Shown in pieces: positions 10,670 to 22,544 of a stretch of 64,000 bases of DNA (its first letter is position 1; every line of letters begins with the position of its first letter). Below the pieces are notes generated by a model. That model made no database searches, was not told where the DNA came from, and was given only the letters and a program-made list of their open reading frames with translations. The position numbers were made by a program, and so were the translations under genes. This DNA comes from Omphiscola glabra (lineage: Eukaryota; Mollusca; Gastropoda; Lymnaeidae), in contig OZ024809.1 of assembly GCA_964017045.1 (NCBI GenBank), positions 9,199,012-9,263,011 of the forward strand, written 5' to 3'.

Positions 10670-11130
10670 GCAAAAAGTACTTCAAGTTAAACAAGATGTG
10701 CTTAAAATGTACTTCATTAGCACTAGCACCTTTTCGTCTCAAACTTTCCTCCTCTCCCCCCCCCCCCCCCAAGACCATAATCCTGAACGTTAATTCCACA
10801 GCATATGCTCTAACCCCATCCTCACTCTACCCCCACCACTCCCCCATGTTAAAAGGACGAGGTACCAGATCATCTGGTGCTGCCCTCAGGAGCTTAACGA
10901 TAAACTGTCACCTCCAACTCTGTGATCATAGGCACTGAGCTACGTCTGGATATGTTAACGTTACCATCCCAAACTAAAGAGGGCAATCTGCAGATCCCCC
11001 ACACCCCCCCCCCCCACAACAATGGCTCTGGATGGACCCGGACCGCCAGGAAAAAAGTCAAAGAAATAGGCGGGGCTTGCTGGGGGGGCGGGGGGTGAGG
11101 TTAGATATGGAATAACTGGCCAGATAGAGT
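10670..11130. other. Unassigned, with C-rich tracts
   Basis: Poly-C runs near 10755 and 11002. The open frames here are artefacts of low complexity. Confidence 0.35.
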
Positions 11131-11290
11131 GCTGTAGTAACTGAAGGCAACAACAGGAAGGGCGTGGTTGTTGTACCGATAGCACCAATCGGAAGTGGGT
11201 AGTTGCTGTACCGATAGCACCAATAGGAAGTGGGTGGTTGCTGTACTGATCGCACCAACCGGAAGTGGGGGGGGGGGGGGTGCTGTAACT
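11131..11290. repeat. About 34-bp repeat (GTACCGATAGCACCAATCGG)
   Basis: Three to four copies of TGCTGTACCGATAGCACCAA followed by GGAAGTGGGT; the last is interrupted by a G-run. Confidence 0.7.
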
Positions 11291-11746
11291 GATAACACCG
11301 ATGTGATATCAAACTACCCTTCCAAAAATCCGCTTAACAATCCATGTCATCCACTTATCCAGTCGTAGTACAATACATTTGTGCACGGAATAGTTCATGT
11401 TCATTGGGGAAAGACCTAAAGATATTGTTTTGGTTGAAATACGCAGAGGTTGGAGGGCAAAGGTTGAAGGGCAGAGGTTGAAGGGAAGATGTTGAAGGGC
11501 GGAGATGAAGGGCAGGTGATGAAAGGTTCTATTGACCTTGTGAATCGTTCCCTTAGTCTTCCACTCCATCCGCTTCACGTGGGAGGTCATCGTCTAGAGA
11601 CTTCCTTCGTACCGTCCACGCTCATTGTCTTAGTCGAGGGGAAGAAGTTCTGGTACTTCAATTTTAATTCACCGCAAAAATTATTATCATTCACACTTCC
11701 AATAAAACAAATGTTCTTTTGAATAAAAACTTTTAATTCAACGCAC
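11291..11746. other. Unique spacer with a short GGTTGAAGGGCAGA repeat
   Basis: A purine-rich GGTTGAAGGG repeat lies at 11450-11515. No gene recognised. Confidence 0.35.
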
Positions 11747-11825
11747 AAATTATTGATTGATTGATTGGATACTTCTATAGCGCTGGTATCCATGCTTCTT
11801 TAGCATGCTCACTGCACTCTGGTTT
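11747..11825. mobile_element. SINE/LINE-tail-like fragment, ATTGATTGATTGGATA...ATAGCGC
   Basis: ATTGATTGATTGGATACTTC then TATAGCGC and GCTCACTGCACTC. Related words occur at 36474-36512 (ATTGATTGAATGGATATTTA, TATAGCG) and 37205-37265 (TTTATATAGCGCAGTACC, GGCTCACTGCG). A dispersed retroposon family is likely; its type is not certain. Confidence 0.45.
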
Positions 11826-11939
11826 CCTCAAATCTATTAAACAAAAAAGTCTTTAAATTTTAAACATATACATTATTTCAGATTTCCATTAAGACCAGTT
11901 AGTGTGGTGGCATCTTCAACTATCCTGTTGGTTATTCAA

Positions 11940-12152
11940 GGATAAAATCATGTTAAGGTTGTTAGCACATTGTCTGACAGCATGTATAATACCGTGTTGT
12001 TGTAGAAGTTAGCACATCGTCTGACAGCATGTATAGTACCGTGGTGTTGTAGAAGTTAGCACATCGTCTGACAGCATGTATAATACCGTGTTGTTGTAGA
12101 AGTTAGCACATCGTCTGACAGCAATTTTTAATACAGTGTTGTTGTAGAAACA
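11940..12152. repeat. 47-bp minisatellite (AGTTAGCACATCGTCTGACA)
   Basis: Four copies containing TTAGCACATCGTCTGACAGC and ACCGTGTTGTTGTAGA. Confidence 0.9.
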
Positions 12153-12599
12153 AGATACTACCGGCTTTATCGTGAAATAATGCAGCCATTGTCAAAAAAT
12201 GCATGGCGTCTACAGGAGCAGTTGTATTTATTAAACCGATCTAGCTGCATAGATTAGAATAGCGGTAACCGAAGTTCGTGCATAGATTAGAATAGCGGTA
12301 ATGATAGTTCTCTATCGTAGTTGTCTTGCCATTCATTAATTGGAGCGTGGTTGTCTTGCCATTCAATAACTGGATCGTAGTTGTCTTGCCCTTCTGACTT
12401 TGGATCGTGCCTTTCTTGCCATTATTGACAAAGCCTGTAGAGAAAGTTGTCCTATGTAGGTCATCATTGGCGCACCCCTTGTTAACTTTACTTTTGTTTC
12501 TCCTATGGAACTGGTGAGAGCAGTCGTATTTCTGGACTTAAGGCGTTACGACAACTCGTGTGGCTAGCTGTCACCTGGTGGTTAGGTCCACATATACTT
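12153..12599. repeat. Short low-copy repeats and unique DNA
   Basis: Two copies of GCATAGATTAGAATAGCGGT (12250-12300) and three to four of TCGTAGTTGTCTTGCCATTC (12315-12425). No gene recognised. Confidence 0.6.
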
Positions 12600-12885
12600 A
12601 CGGTTAGTGTTACGGTTAGGGTTAGGGTTAGGGTTAGTGTTACAGTTAGGGTTAGGGTTAGTGTTACGGTTAGGGTTAGGGTTAGTGTTACGGTTAGGGT
12701 TAGGGTTACTGTTAGGGTTAGGGTTAGGGTTAGTGTTATGGTTAGGGTTAGGGTTGGGGTTAGTGTTACGTTAGGGTTAGGGTTACGGTTATGGTTAGTG
12801 TTACGGTTAGGGTTAGGGTTAAGGTTACTGTTAGGGTTAGGGTTACGGTTAGGGTTAGGGTTACGTTTAGGGTTAGGGTTAGTCC
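12600..12885. repeat. Interstitial telomere-like (TTAGGG)n block
   Basis: Runs of GGTTAGGGTTAGGGTTAG are interrupted regularly by TTAGTGTTAC and TTACGG variants, giving a secondary period of about 18 bp. TTAGGG is the telomere repeat of molluscs and vertebrates. The degeneracy and unique flanks show that this is internal and not a chromosome end. Confidence 0.9.
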
Positions 12886-12989
12886 CTCACATGGTGATGT
12901 TAAGTTAATCATATCGCGATGTCAGTTTTACTCACATCACGATGTTAAATCCCTCATAAGGTTGTATTATACATTAGTTAACAGTTAAC

Positions 12990-14160
12990 AAAAATTCACT
13001 TTTGGTCAATCAAACTCCTCAGTCGGTCACGTGATTTGAACAAGGTCAAAGGTTAGAGTTGTCCGGCCCTGGTTCTTAATGTCATCGTCAGCAGGGGGTC
13101 GGGCTATCTAGTGAGAGACCAGGCTAATGCTGAATGGCAATTTAAGCAGAACACTTTCCTGGACTTTGAGTAAGGAGGAATCATAAGGCAGTACGTGTGA
13201 TGAATAGGTAGTGAAGATGTGGTGAATAGGTGGTGAAGATGTGGTAGAGTTAGTGGTGGGAGAGGTTTGATCGAGGAGTAGAGTTAGTGGCGGGACTGGG
13301 TTCTCACCCTCATTCTTGTATGATAACTTTGCACTAGAGCGGCTATCTTTGTCATCTGAGATGGCAGTTAAGTAATCCCTTCGTGTCCTTTACTTTTGTT
13401 TGCTGACTGAAATAATACAACCCTTCATTTGCCTATTCTTGAACCTTGTAAATCACAAACAATTCCATCACAGCCTTTGGATTATCCATGTCAGTTTGAG
13501 CTAGTATCATCCATGAATTAAGATATGCAAATGAATTATCTGTCCTTGCTTGTGGATCATCACTTTGTCTCAAATATTTTTTTATGAAATCTTTTTCTCT
13601 ATAAGCTGAAAATAACCCAACTTTCTATTCGCTTCTGGCAATTTTTTTTGTAAGTGGCACTGTTTTTCAAAAAGTCTAATAAAATATTCAAAGTTTCTAC
13701 CATTTTTTTTGGGCACAGGGTTTTAGCTTAATGCAATGATGTTTTCTAATTTTTTCTATATTACGTAACGACTTTCCGACATCTTGGATTAAAAACAGCT
13801 GATTTTGAATATCATTGCTCTTGCAAAAAAAGTATAAATACTAACATTCAATAAAGTATTTCTTCGTCGTTTTCGACCGTATTTCAACGCATTCGACCGC
13901 TTTTCAATACTTTTCACAACTTTTCATTGGTTTACGCCACTGTCACAATCAATTCGACCATGTCACTGCTACACCTAGCTATAAATAATACCCGAGACAA
14001 TGCCGTTCAAACAGGGATTAATTTTAATATCGCCATTCGCAGAAACCGCAATAATAAACATGTTTCACGTAAATATAAAGACACTTCGAATCACATCGCA
14101 AACATTTCAGACCCCATTGTACTTCCATAATATAATCTTCGTTTACCTGAGCATGTTATT
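12990..14160. other. Long unique AT-rich stretch
   Basis: About 1.2 kb with no recognised gene, RNA or array. A 67-residue + frame at 13927 has no features that would support coding. Confidence 0.4.
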
Positions 14161-14162
14161 AT

Positions 14163-14338
14163 CAAACTCCTGATACATAGTCTGATACATAATCTGATAC
14201 GTAATCTGATACATAGTCTGATACATAATCTGATACATGATCTGATACATAATCTGATACATAGTCTGATACATAATCTGATACATAATCTGATACGTAA
14301 TCTGATACATAATCTGATACATAATCTGATACATAATC
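14163..14338. repeat. 12-bp minisatellite (CTGATACATAAT)
   Basis: About 15 copies with ATAGT/ACGTA variants. Confidence 0.95.
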
Positions 14339-14989
14339 ATCTGTCTCTGTTCACTCTCCACCATTACTATTTCCTCCTTTTAAAAAAAAAAACAATCAAA
14401 CATTCTGATTGGCCAGTCCTCAAAATTCCCAACACGCTATATATAGTACATTTAGATTACTGACTTGTCTCCCATTAGTGGTTCCCACATTCATAATGAT
14501 ATTTTTGACATGTACTCTGTTAATACAGATTGCCATTGACAACAGAGGTGTCATGTCATGCTATAAAAAAAATCTCAAGTTTGGGGGATTCGCTGTGATC
14601 ATTTGAGATAGCATCTAACAGCAAGGGAAATCATACAACAAATGGAAACCTTGCTAATAATTGAACTTGTCAAGTTATGATGGCTCGTGTTTTTATGGAA
14701 TTCACCCCCCCCCCCCCCCCCAATACCTCACCTTTGACCAGTCGTCTGACGTACTACTTCAAGAAACCGACCCGTAACCCGCCGTGTCATGTCGGGGTAC
14801 CATTATTTAATGACACTGGGCCTATTGATGTGCGTCTGGTGCTGTCAAAGGAGGGGGGCAGGCTTGACGTCACACACACGCAACTTAGTAATTCCATTAA
14901 ATGGGGGTTGTCTTTCAATGTGCCGTCTTAGTGTCATGATGCTGGAGAAACTGCAACGTCACCGTGTCATAGTTTGGTTTGTTTTTTTC
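14339..14989. other. Unassigned spacer
   Basis: Contains a long C-run near 14705. A GC-richer segment at 14750-14930 has an open frame but no recognised product. Confidence 0.35.
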
Positions 14990-14999
14990 ATTAGAGATC

Positions 15000-15462
15000 T
15001 TCTCTCTCGCTGCTACATTGCGTGGTCTAGTTTTATCCAGGAATCGCTGCTACATTGCGTGGTCTAGTTTTATCCAGGAATCGCTGCTACATTGCGTGGT
15101 CTAGTTTTATCCAGGAATCGCTGCTACATTGCGTGGTCTAGTTTTATCCAGGAGTCGCTGCTACATTGCGTGGTCTAGTTATATCCAGGAATCGCTGCTA
15201 CATTGCGTGGTCTAGTTTTATCCAGGAATCGCTGCTACATTGCGTGGTCTAGTTTTATCCAGGAATCGCTGCTACATTGCGTGGTCTAGTTTTATACAGG
15301 AATCGCTGCTACATTGCGTGGTCTAGTTATATCCAGGAATCGCTGCTACATTGCGTGGTCTAGTTTTATCCAGGAATCGCTGCTACATTGCGTGGTCTAG
15401 TTTTATCCAGGAATCGCTGCTACATTGCGTGGTCTAGTTTTATACAGGAATCGCTGCTCCAT
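15000..15462. repeat. 37-bp satellite (TCGCTGCTACATTGCGTGGT)
   Basis: About twelve nearly identical copies. Differences are mainly TTTTATCC/TTATATCC/TTTTATAC in one position block, so copies fall into types. Confidence 0.97.
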
Positions 15463-15705
15463 TGTGGGGTCTGTTTGTTATAGAGAGTATCAGTATCTTG
15501 TGTCAATGACACGCTTTTGTTCAGCCGTACTAAATAATGGCGTCTTAAATTACGTCACATGCACTGAAGCACACCCACGCAGTTTAGACGAGTTATTTCC
15601 CTTCTTTCATCTTCCCGTCTCGCGAGACTCTTCCTGAACTTAAAATTAAATTATTATTTAAATGATACGATTGCTAAGAATGAGACGCATGTGCTAAGAT
15701 AGAAA
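15463..15705. other. Unique spacer
   Basis: No recognised feature. Confidence 0.35.
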
Positions 15706-16450
15706 TACGCTGTTTAGGCTAGGCCTCTGGTGTTGAGTTGAGGAGACGGGGTTTTGGCTAGGTCTCTGGCGTTAAGAATAGGTCTTCGTTGTTGATTTGA
15801 GGAAACGGGGTTTTGGCTAGGTCTCTGGCGTTAAGAATAGGTCTTCGGTGCTGAGTTGAGGAGACGGGGTTTTGGCTGCGTCTCTGGTGTTAAGAATAGG
15901 TCTTCGGTGTTGAGTTGAGGAAACGGGGTTTAGGCTAGGCCTCTGGCGTTAAGAATAGGTCTTTGTTGTTCATGATAGGCTTTGGGTATGAGCTAAGTCC
16001 GCGGTTTTTAGGATAGGAATCAAGTGTTTAAGAAAGGATTCATGCGTTTAGGTTAGGATTCATGTGTTTAGGTTAGGATTCATGTGTTTAGGTTAGGATT
16101 CATGTGTTTAGGATAGTAATCGGATGTTAAGTATAGCTCTTTGGTGTTGAGGTCAGGACCGGTATTTAGGATAGGACTCATGTCTTAATGATAGGATTCA
16201 GAAGTTTGGGATTTGAGAAGTGTGTTTAGAACATAGATCCGTTTTTTTTTAAATAGGACTCGTGAGTTTAAGTGCTGGATTCAAGTGTTTAAGGGTTGGA
16301 CTCAAATGTTTAAGATGTGACTGGTGTTTATCACGGGACTCTGGTGTTAAGGATAGGAGTCAGCAGTTTAGGATATGGATCTTGTGATTAGGTTAGATTC
16401 TGGTGTTTAGATTAGGAAAAATCGGATGTTTCTTATGAGAATGTGATGTT
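15706..16450. repeat. Composite degenerate repeats (TTTGGCTAGGTCTCTGG, GTTTAGGTTAGGATTCATGT)
   Basis: 15710-15970 holds about 65-bp units with GTTGAGTTGAGGAGACGGGG; 16010-16120 holds 20-bp GTTTAGGTTAGGATTCATGT units; to 16450 these decay. TTAGG words recur, but this is not a clean telomeric repeat. Confidence 0.75.
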
Positions 16451-16584
16451 TAGATATTGAATTTGGTATTTAGGTAAGGAATCTGATAATAGGGTACAAC
16501 TATGATGATGGAAAAAATCATTTGGAGTAAATGAGAAAGAATTAAAAAAACAGAAATGATTTCATGCTCACTTCAGTTCATCGT

Positions 16585-17995
16585 GTCATAAGTTGCTATT
16601 CAGTATCACTGACATCGCGTCATAAGTTGCTATTCAGTATCACTGACATCGCGTCATAAGTTGCTATTCAGTACCACTGACATCGCGTCATAAGTTGCTA
16701 TTCAGTATCACTGACATCGCGTCATAAGTTGCTATTCAGTATCACTGACATCGCGTCATAAGTTGCTATTCAGTATCACTGACATCGCGTCATAAGTTGC
16801 TATTCAGTATCACTGACATCGCGTCATAAGTTGCTATTCAGTATCACTGACATCGCGTCATAAGTTGCTATTCAGTATCACTGACATCGCGTCATAAGTT
16901 GCTATTCAGTATCACTGACATCGCGTCATAAGTTGCTATTCAGTACCACTGACATCGCGTCATAAGTTGCTATTCAGTATCACTGACATCGCGTCATAAG
17001 TTGCTATTCAGTATCACTGACATCGCGTCATAAGTTGCTATTCAGTACCACTGACATCGCGTCATAAGTTGCTATTCAGTACCACTGACATCGCGTCATA
17101 AGTTGCTATTCAGTACCACTGACATCGCGTCATAAGTTGCTATTCAGTACCACTGACATCGCGTCATAAGTTGCTATTCAGTACCACTGACATCGCGTCA
17201 TAAGTTGCTATTCAGTATCACTGACATCGCGTCATAAGTTGCTATTCAGTACCACTGACATCGCGTCATAAGTTGCTATTCAGTACCACTGACATCGCGT
17301 CATAAGTTGCTATTCAGTATCACTGACATCGCGTCATAAGTTGCTATTCAGTATCACTGACATCGCGTCATAAGTTGCAATTCAGTATCACTGACATCGC
17401 GTCATAAGTTGCTATTCAGTATCACTGACATCGCGTCATAAGTTGCTATTCAGTACCACTGACATCGCGTCATAAGTTGCTATTCAGTATCACTGACATC
17501 GCGTCATAAGTTGCTATTCAGTATCACTGACATCGCGTCATAAGTTGCTATTCAGTACCACTGACATCGCGTCATAAGTTGCTATTCAGTACCACTGACA
17601 TCGCGTCATAAGTTGCTATTCAGTACCACTGACATCGCGTCATAAGTTGCTATTCAGTACCACTGACATCGCGTCATAAGTTGCTATTCAGTACCACTGA
17701 CATCGCGTCATAAGTTGCTATTCAGTATCACTGACATCGCGTCATAAGTTGCTATTCAGTACCACTGACATCGCGTCATAAGTTGCTATTCAGTACCACT
17801 GACATCGCGTCAGAAGTTGATATTCAGTACCACTGACATCGCGTCAGAAGTTGATATTCAGTACCACTGACAACGCGTCATAAGTTGATATTCAGTACCA
17901 CTGACATCGCGTCATAAGTTGATATTCAGTACCACTGACATCGCGTCATAAGTTGATATTCAGTACCACTGACATCGCGTCATAAGTTGATATCA
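16585..17995. repeat. 34-bp satellite, about 41 units, with a higher-order duplication
   Basis: The unit is CATCGCGTCATAAGTTGCTA then TTCAGTAYCACTGA. The Y position (T or C) marks unit types. Reading it along the array, units 7-21 and 22-36 carry the same order (four T, C, two T, five C, T, two C), a 15-unit (510-bp) duplicated block. Only unit 24 (GTTGCAA) differs. The right end (from about 17815) carries a separate GATATTCAG variant. Confidence 0.97.
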
Positions 17996-18054
17996 TACTA
18001 AAGTCATTATGAACTTATGAGAGTAACAAAATTAAATTTAACAACTCTCGAAAA

Positions 18055-18758
18055 AATAGGCACTACATGGAACAATTATGTTCTACATGGAACAACTATG
18101 TTCTACATGGAACAGCTAGGCACTACATGGAACAACTAGGCACTACATGGAACAACTAGGCACTACATGGAATAACTAGGCACTACATGGAACAACTAAG
18201 CACTACATGGAACAATTATGCTCTACATGGAACAACTATGTTCTACATGGAACAACTTGGCACTACATGGAACAACTAGTCACTACATGGAACAACTAGG
18301 CACTACATGGAACAACTAGGCACTACATGGACAAACTAAGCACTACATGGAACAACTAAGCACTACATAGAACAACTAGGCACTACATGGAACAACTAAG
18401 CACTACATGGAACAACTAGGCACTACATGGAACAACTAGGCACTACATGGAACAACTAGGCACTACATGGAACAACTAAGCACTACGTAGAACAACTAGG
18501 CACTACATGGAACAACTAGACACTACAAGGAACAACTAAGCACTACATAGAACAACTAGGCACTACATGGAACAACTAGGCACTACATGGAACAACTAGA
18601 CACTACATGGAACAACTAAGCACTACATAGAACAACTAGGCACTACATGGAACAACTAGGCACTACATGGAACAACTAAGCACTACGTAGAACAACTAGG
18701 CACTACATGGAACAACTAGGCACTACATGGAACAACTAAGCACTAGTTAGAGCAACTA
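18055..18758. repeat. 20-bp satellite (CACTACATGGAACAACTAGG)
   Basis: About 35 copies with AAG/AGA/AGT end variants and some CATAG/CGTAG changes. It follows the 34-bp array after about 60 bp. Confidence 0.97.
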
Positions 18759-19465
18759 AAAACTCCACAAAAACATATGGCCAAGGTGTCACCTTTGCAA
18801 TTATTTTCGTTCCTAGACTCTTTTATTAACTGCCCGAGACACATCCTGTGGCCCGAGGAACGTGCCACCCCCAACACATCCGGCGCCCCAAGGAAACTGT
18901 CCCCTTGTGTGACCTTTCCATTGTGCGATAAAAAACCATTTACTAGCCACCCATTCTGTCCCCATAGGGACTCGCTGCACGCATGTCTTCTATTTGAGTC
19001 CATCTCATGTTAACTTCATGCATCTTACGGCAGTAATAGCTGTAAAAAAAGTGTGTGGGGATGTATTCATGTACAAATACATGAAAGTATTTACCAATTA
19101 CATGTTATCATATAGCACAGACGCATTTTTATCTATGTAGTATAAATATAAATGGTGTTTTATTATTACATGTGTAAATATGTTGAACATTCACGTGCTA
19201 AAATATTGGTCAAATGCACGTTAAATTGTACGAATAAAGAAACGGATATTAATATAGTGGGCGAAACATTTAGCTAGCATCCACAAACATGTTAACTTGG
19301 TACAAAATTAAATACGTGCTTTTGTAGTCTATATAGGTGCTACGATAAGTTGTTCTATAACAGAACGTGGGTTTCACTTCTTTATTTTAGTGGGCCCATG
19401 ATTTAATCTTGGGATGTGGGGGTGGGGGTGGATCTCACGGTCAAGTCCGTTTCCAGCCAAGTGTG
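18759..19465. other. Unique DNA
   Basis: 18780-19010 is GC-richer and open on both strands, but neither translation is recognisable. The rest is AT-rich. Confidence 0.35.
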
Positions 19466-19712
19466 TATGGGCCAACAAGACCATTATATCCAGCAAATTG
19501 GCCCACAAGACCATGATGTTCAACTAATCAACCCACCAGACCATTATGATGTCCAGCAAACTGGCCCACAAGACAATGATGTCCAGCTAATGGGCCCACA
19601 AGACCATGATGTGCAACTAATTGACCCACCAGACCATGTTGTCCAACTAATGGGCCCACAAGACCGTGATTTCCAAATAATGGGCCCACAAGACCATGAT
19701 GTCCAACTACTA
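19466..19712. repeat. 30-bp minisatellite (GGGCCCACAAGACCATGATG)
   Basis: About eight copies of GGGCCCACAAGACCATGATG plus TCCAACTAAT with drift. The + frame is open through it for arithmetic reasons (30 bp). Confidence 0.9.
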
Positions 19713-19974
19713 CAAGTTTATTCGTTGACGATCTTTTCTCAATGTTGTTCTTCAATGGTACAGTTCACTAAAGATTTTAGGAGGACAGGGTCCATCCAGT
19801 CTCCATTGATATATTATAATTTGTATGTATGTGGAATAGTATCGAAAACGGAAGGCACATTATCGCACTACTCTGTACCCTTCGCTAGGTTTTTAAAATT
19901 GTTTTATATTATTTTAATTTTTTTTAAAATAAATTTAAATTTAAACCCTCTGAACTTTGATTTGAAAATATTTT

Positions 19975-20110
19975 ATATATAAATAAGAATGCGCTATGCT
20001 GACTGTAACGCCAAAGAACCGAAAAGATTTAAATACATTTATATTCTTAAAAGCGGTCATAGTTATTTTCTATTATTTTACGGAGATCGAATAAATTTAA
20101 ATGCGCGAAA
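19975..20110. repeat. Dispersed repeat, copy 1
   Basis: Shares CTATGCTGACTGTAACGCCA, AAAGATTTAAATAC and TAGTTATTTTCTATTATTTT with 35639-35765 in the same orientation. Family unknown, no termini identified. Confidence 0.7.
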
Positions 20111-21300
20111 TATATTATATATCCGCTTTTATTTTATTAAAAGTGTAAGTATAATTATTATAAATTACAAACACATTTAAAGTAACAACTAAGGAGCAAT
20201 ATTAAGCATTTTATATACGTTTGAAAGTTAGGAAAAAAATTAAATAGAAAAATATGATCAAAGAATTACACCGTAATCACGTTTATCGCGAAAAGCCAAA
20301 CATCAGTTGTTTTGAGTGCGTTTTTAGTGCGTTGTTAATATTGCGAACTAAATTTTAATTAATTTGGTCTAAATAAGCACGCGAATGACGCCATAGCGTG
20401 AATTGCCTATTTTAGCTTAAACTCTTAAGTTTCTTTGATTTAATAACCGTGCGTGACAAAACTGATAAGGTATTTTCCTCTTCTTAAAAGTAAAATTAAT
20501 AAATATAATTGATTGTTTTTTCAATTGTTAATAAAACACACAAACATTTTAGCTTTCTATTTTTAACATTTAATAGTTATTTACTTTTTCCATTCCAAAA
20601 ATATACTTTTATTAAATTTATCACCTGATAAAAACTTGACCTTCAAATATACTTCTAACAAGAAAATGCCGTTTAAGTCAATCGGTGCAGCGAAACTCAA
20701 TAGCCGAATAGCATTCACTAATCCACTTATAACTCATCCAAATAAGAACAAACCATATGAAGTGCAAATATGTTAGTTTGGGTATGGAAGGGACTACAAT
20801 CCAGTGGAAGATTTTATTAATTTTTTTTTAATATTGGGTGTGGGGGGGGGGGGGTATAAAATAGGTCATTTTGCCCGAGGCAGCACAAGATACGTCTCAA
20901 AATAAAGGAATGAATTTGATAAATAATTAACCTTCTTGGGAACATACATATCAGAGGTAGGAAATAGGATGTGTGCACTTTTACGTGGAGGACAATATAT
21001 TTAAATCCTATGGTATTAGATTTGTCAAAAAAAGAGATGTTACCCTATCTTTTTTTTTACAAATAAACATATGTTTACCAATTAAGAAAACCAATGGCGT
21101 TAATAAAACGTGGGTACATATATATTAGTATACCCATGAATGTTAAAACCCAATCATTTTACACACTTGAAAATTAAATTTAGAAAAATGGAGATGGGTT
21201 CAAATTTCTTTTAAAAAATTGAAAACATATTTTTGTTTTTATTTTGTGAAAAGTAAAGAGGTTGTGTATTTTTATGTGATTAAAAATTTTTTTTAAAGAA
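20111..21300. other. AT-rich unique DNA
   Basis: Long T/A-rich stretch with one G-run near 20840. No gene or RNA recognised. Confidence 0.4.
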
Positions 21301-21420
21301 AAGACACTCAAGTCTGTTATAGACACTCAAGTCTGTTGTAGACACTCAAGTCTGTTATAGACACTCAAGTCTGTTATAGACACTCAAGTCTGTTATAGAC
21401 ACTCAAGTCTGTTATAGACG
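21301..21420. repeat. 19-bp minisatellite (AGACACTCAAGTCTGTTAT)
   Basis: About six perfect or near-perfect copies. Confidence 0.95.
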
Positions 21421-22147
21421 CCAAAAACAGTTGCGAGATTCTTCTTTAGATAAAAGAATTTTCTGTTTTACGATTTTCTGATGATGTATAATTTTAAAAA
21501 AACAAGGCAAAAGTTTGTTTAAATTTTTTATGAAGATATCAATATATCAAATTCCGTTAATATAAAAAAAATGTTTATATCATATACTTTTTTTTGTTGT
21601 AAATTTAAAATTATACTTTCACAAATTTTAGAGAAAAGGGTTGTAGTTCAAGGGCACGAAAAGGGGTAGGGTAGGTCCAACATTTAACAGTTTAAAAACA
21701 CAAGACATCTAATGTATTTCTCCAGAGCAGAAATCGTCCCTCAATTAACTTCTTTAGTGACAAAAGGGATATAATTAGAGATACTTTAGATTGGGAAATA
21801 TAAGGTCATGTTAAGAGAAAAAAAATTGCAGTTTAGGGGCGTGAAAGGAAGTAGGGTAGGCTTATAATATTTGGCAGATAATTGCTTCTCAAACCTTAAT
21901 GATGTTAGTAACGTAAATATCTTGTATTAGCTACTTCTTTTTAAAGTTAGGAATTGGGATGAGTTTTTGCAAGAGCAGTTAGAAATTATCATAAAGGGCC
22001 TACCATTATTATCCCGATTATATCGGGTCATATATTCTAGTTTAGAAGAACTGGATTGTTTGACTTTTCTAAATGTTCTTATCTAAAGCAGATTACTACT
22101 AGTCAAATTAACAAAATATCTACATTTTTTTAGGAACAGATAGCAAG
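21421..22147. other. AT-rich unique DNA upstream of the neuropeptide gene
   Basis: No recognised feature; could hold promoter or 5'UTR sequence of the gene at 22498. Confidence 0.35.
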
Positions 22148-22240
22148 AGTGTAAATCTATCATTCAACACAAGTGTAAATCTATGATTCAACACAAGTGT
22201 AAATCTATCATTCAACACAAGTTTTAAACTATCAGTCAAC
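22148..22240. repeat. 24-bp repeat (GTAAATCTATCATTCAACAC)
   Basis: Four copies, about 250 bp upstream of the neuropeptide start codon. Confidence 0.85.
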
Positions 22241-22476
22241 ACAATACTGTAAATCTTGCACGTTACAAGGCCGAAGTTTATACTAATTTATCATCTTGGT
22301 GGAATTTCACTCATCCTCACCTTTTATATCATTTCACTCATATAACCGCCGTGATGACATTCCGATCACATATCAAGTCTTAAAGGTTATTCAGTCATAT
22401 TTCAAGTCTTTATGACATTCCGATAAAATATCAAGTCTTGGTGGCATTTTGATATTACTTATTCCTTTCATTTCAG

Positions 22477-22544
22477 CCTCTTTTTGAAAGTTTAAAGATG
22501 GACACGCTACTAAAGGTCTTCTTCTCTGTTGTGATTATGATCAG
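22477..22544 (+). CDS. Neuropeptide exon 1 (signal peptide) with possible 5'UTR acceptor
   Basis: TTTCATTTCAG immediately before 22477 looks like a splice acceptor, so an upstream untranslated exon is possible. Coding begins at 22498. The donor AG/GTAAAC is strong. The exon is too short to show as a normal open frame and was found by matching the phase of exon 2. Confidence 0.8.

Noticed and set aside
12558..12908. 116-residue frame of VRVRVSVT repeats
   Set aside because: Translation of the TTAGGG-like block.
16585..18758. CRISPR-like array
   Set aside because: Units are directly contiguous with no unique spacers; these are eukaryotic satellites.
19989..20180. 63-residue frame MRYADCNAKEPKRF...
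   Set aside because: Overlaps a dispersed repeat also seen at 35639, where the frame is not kept.
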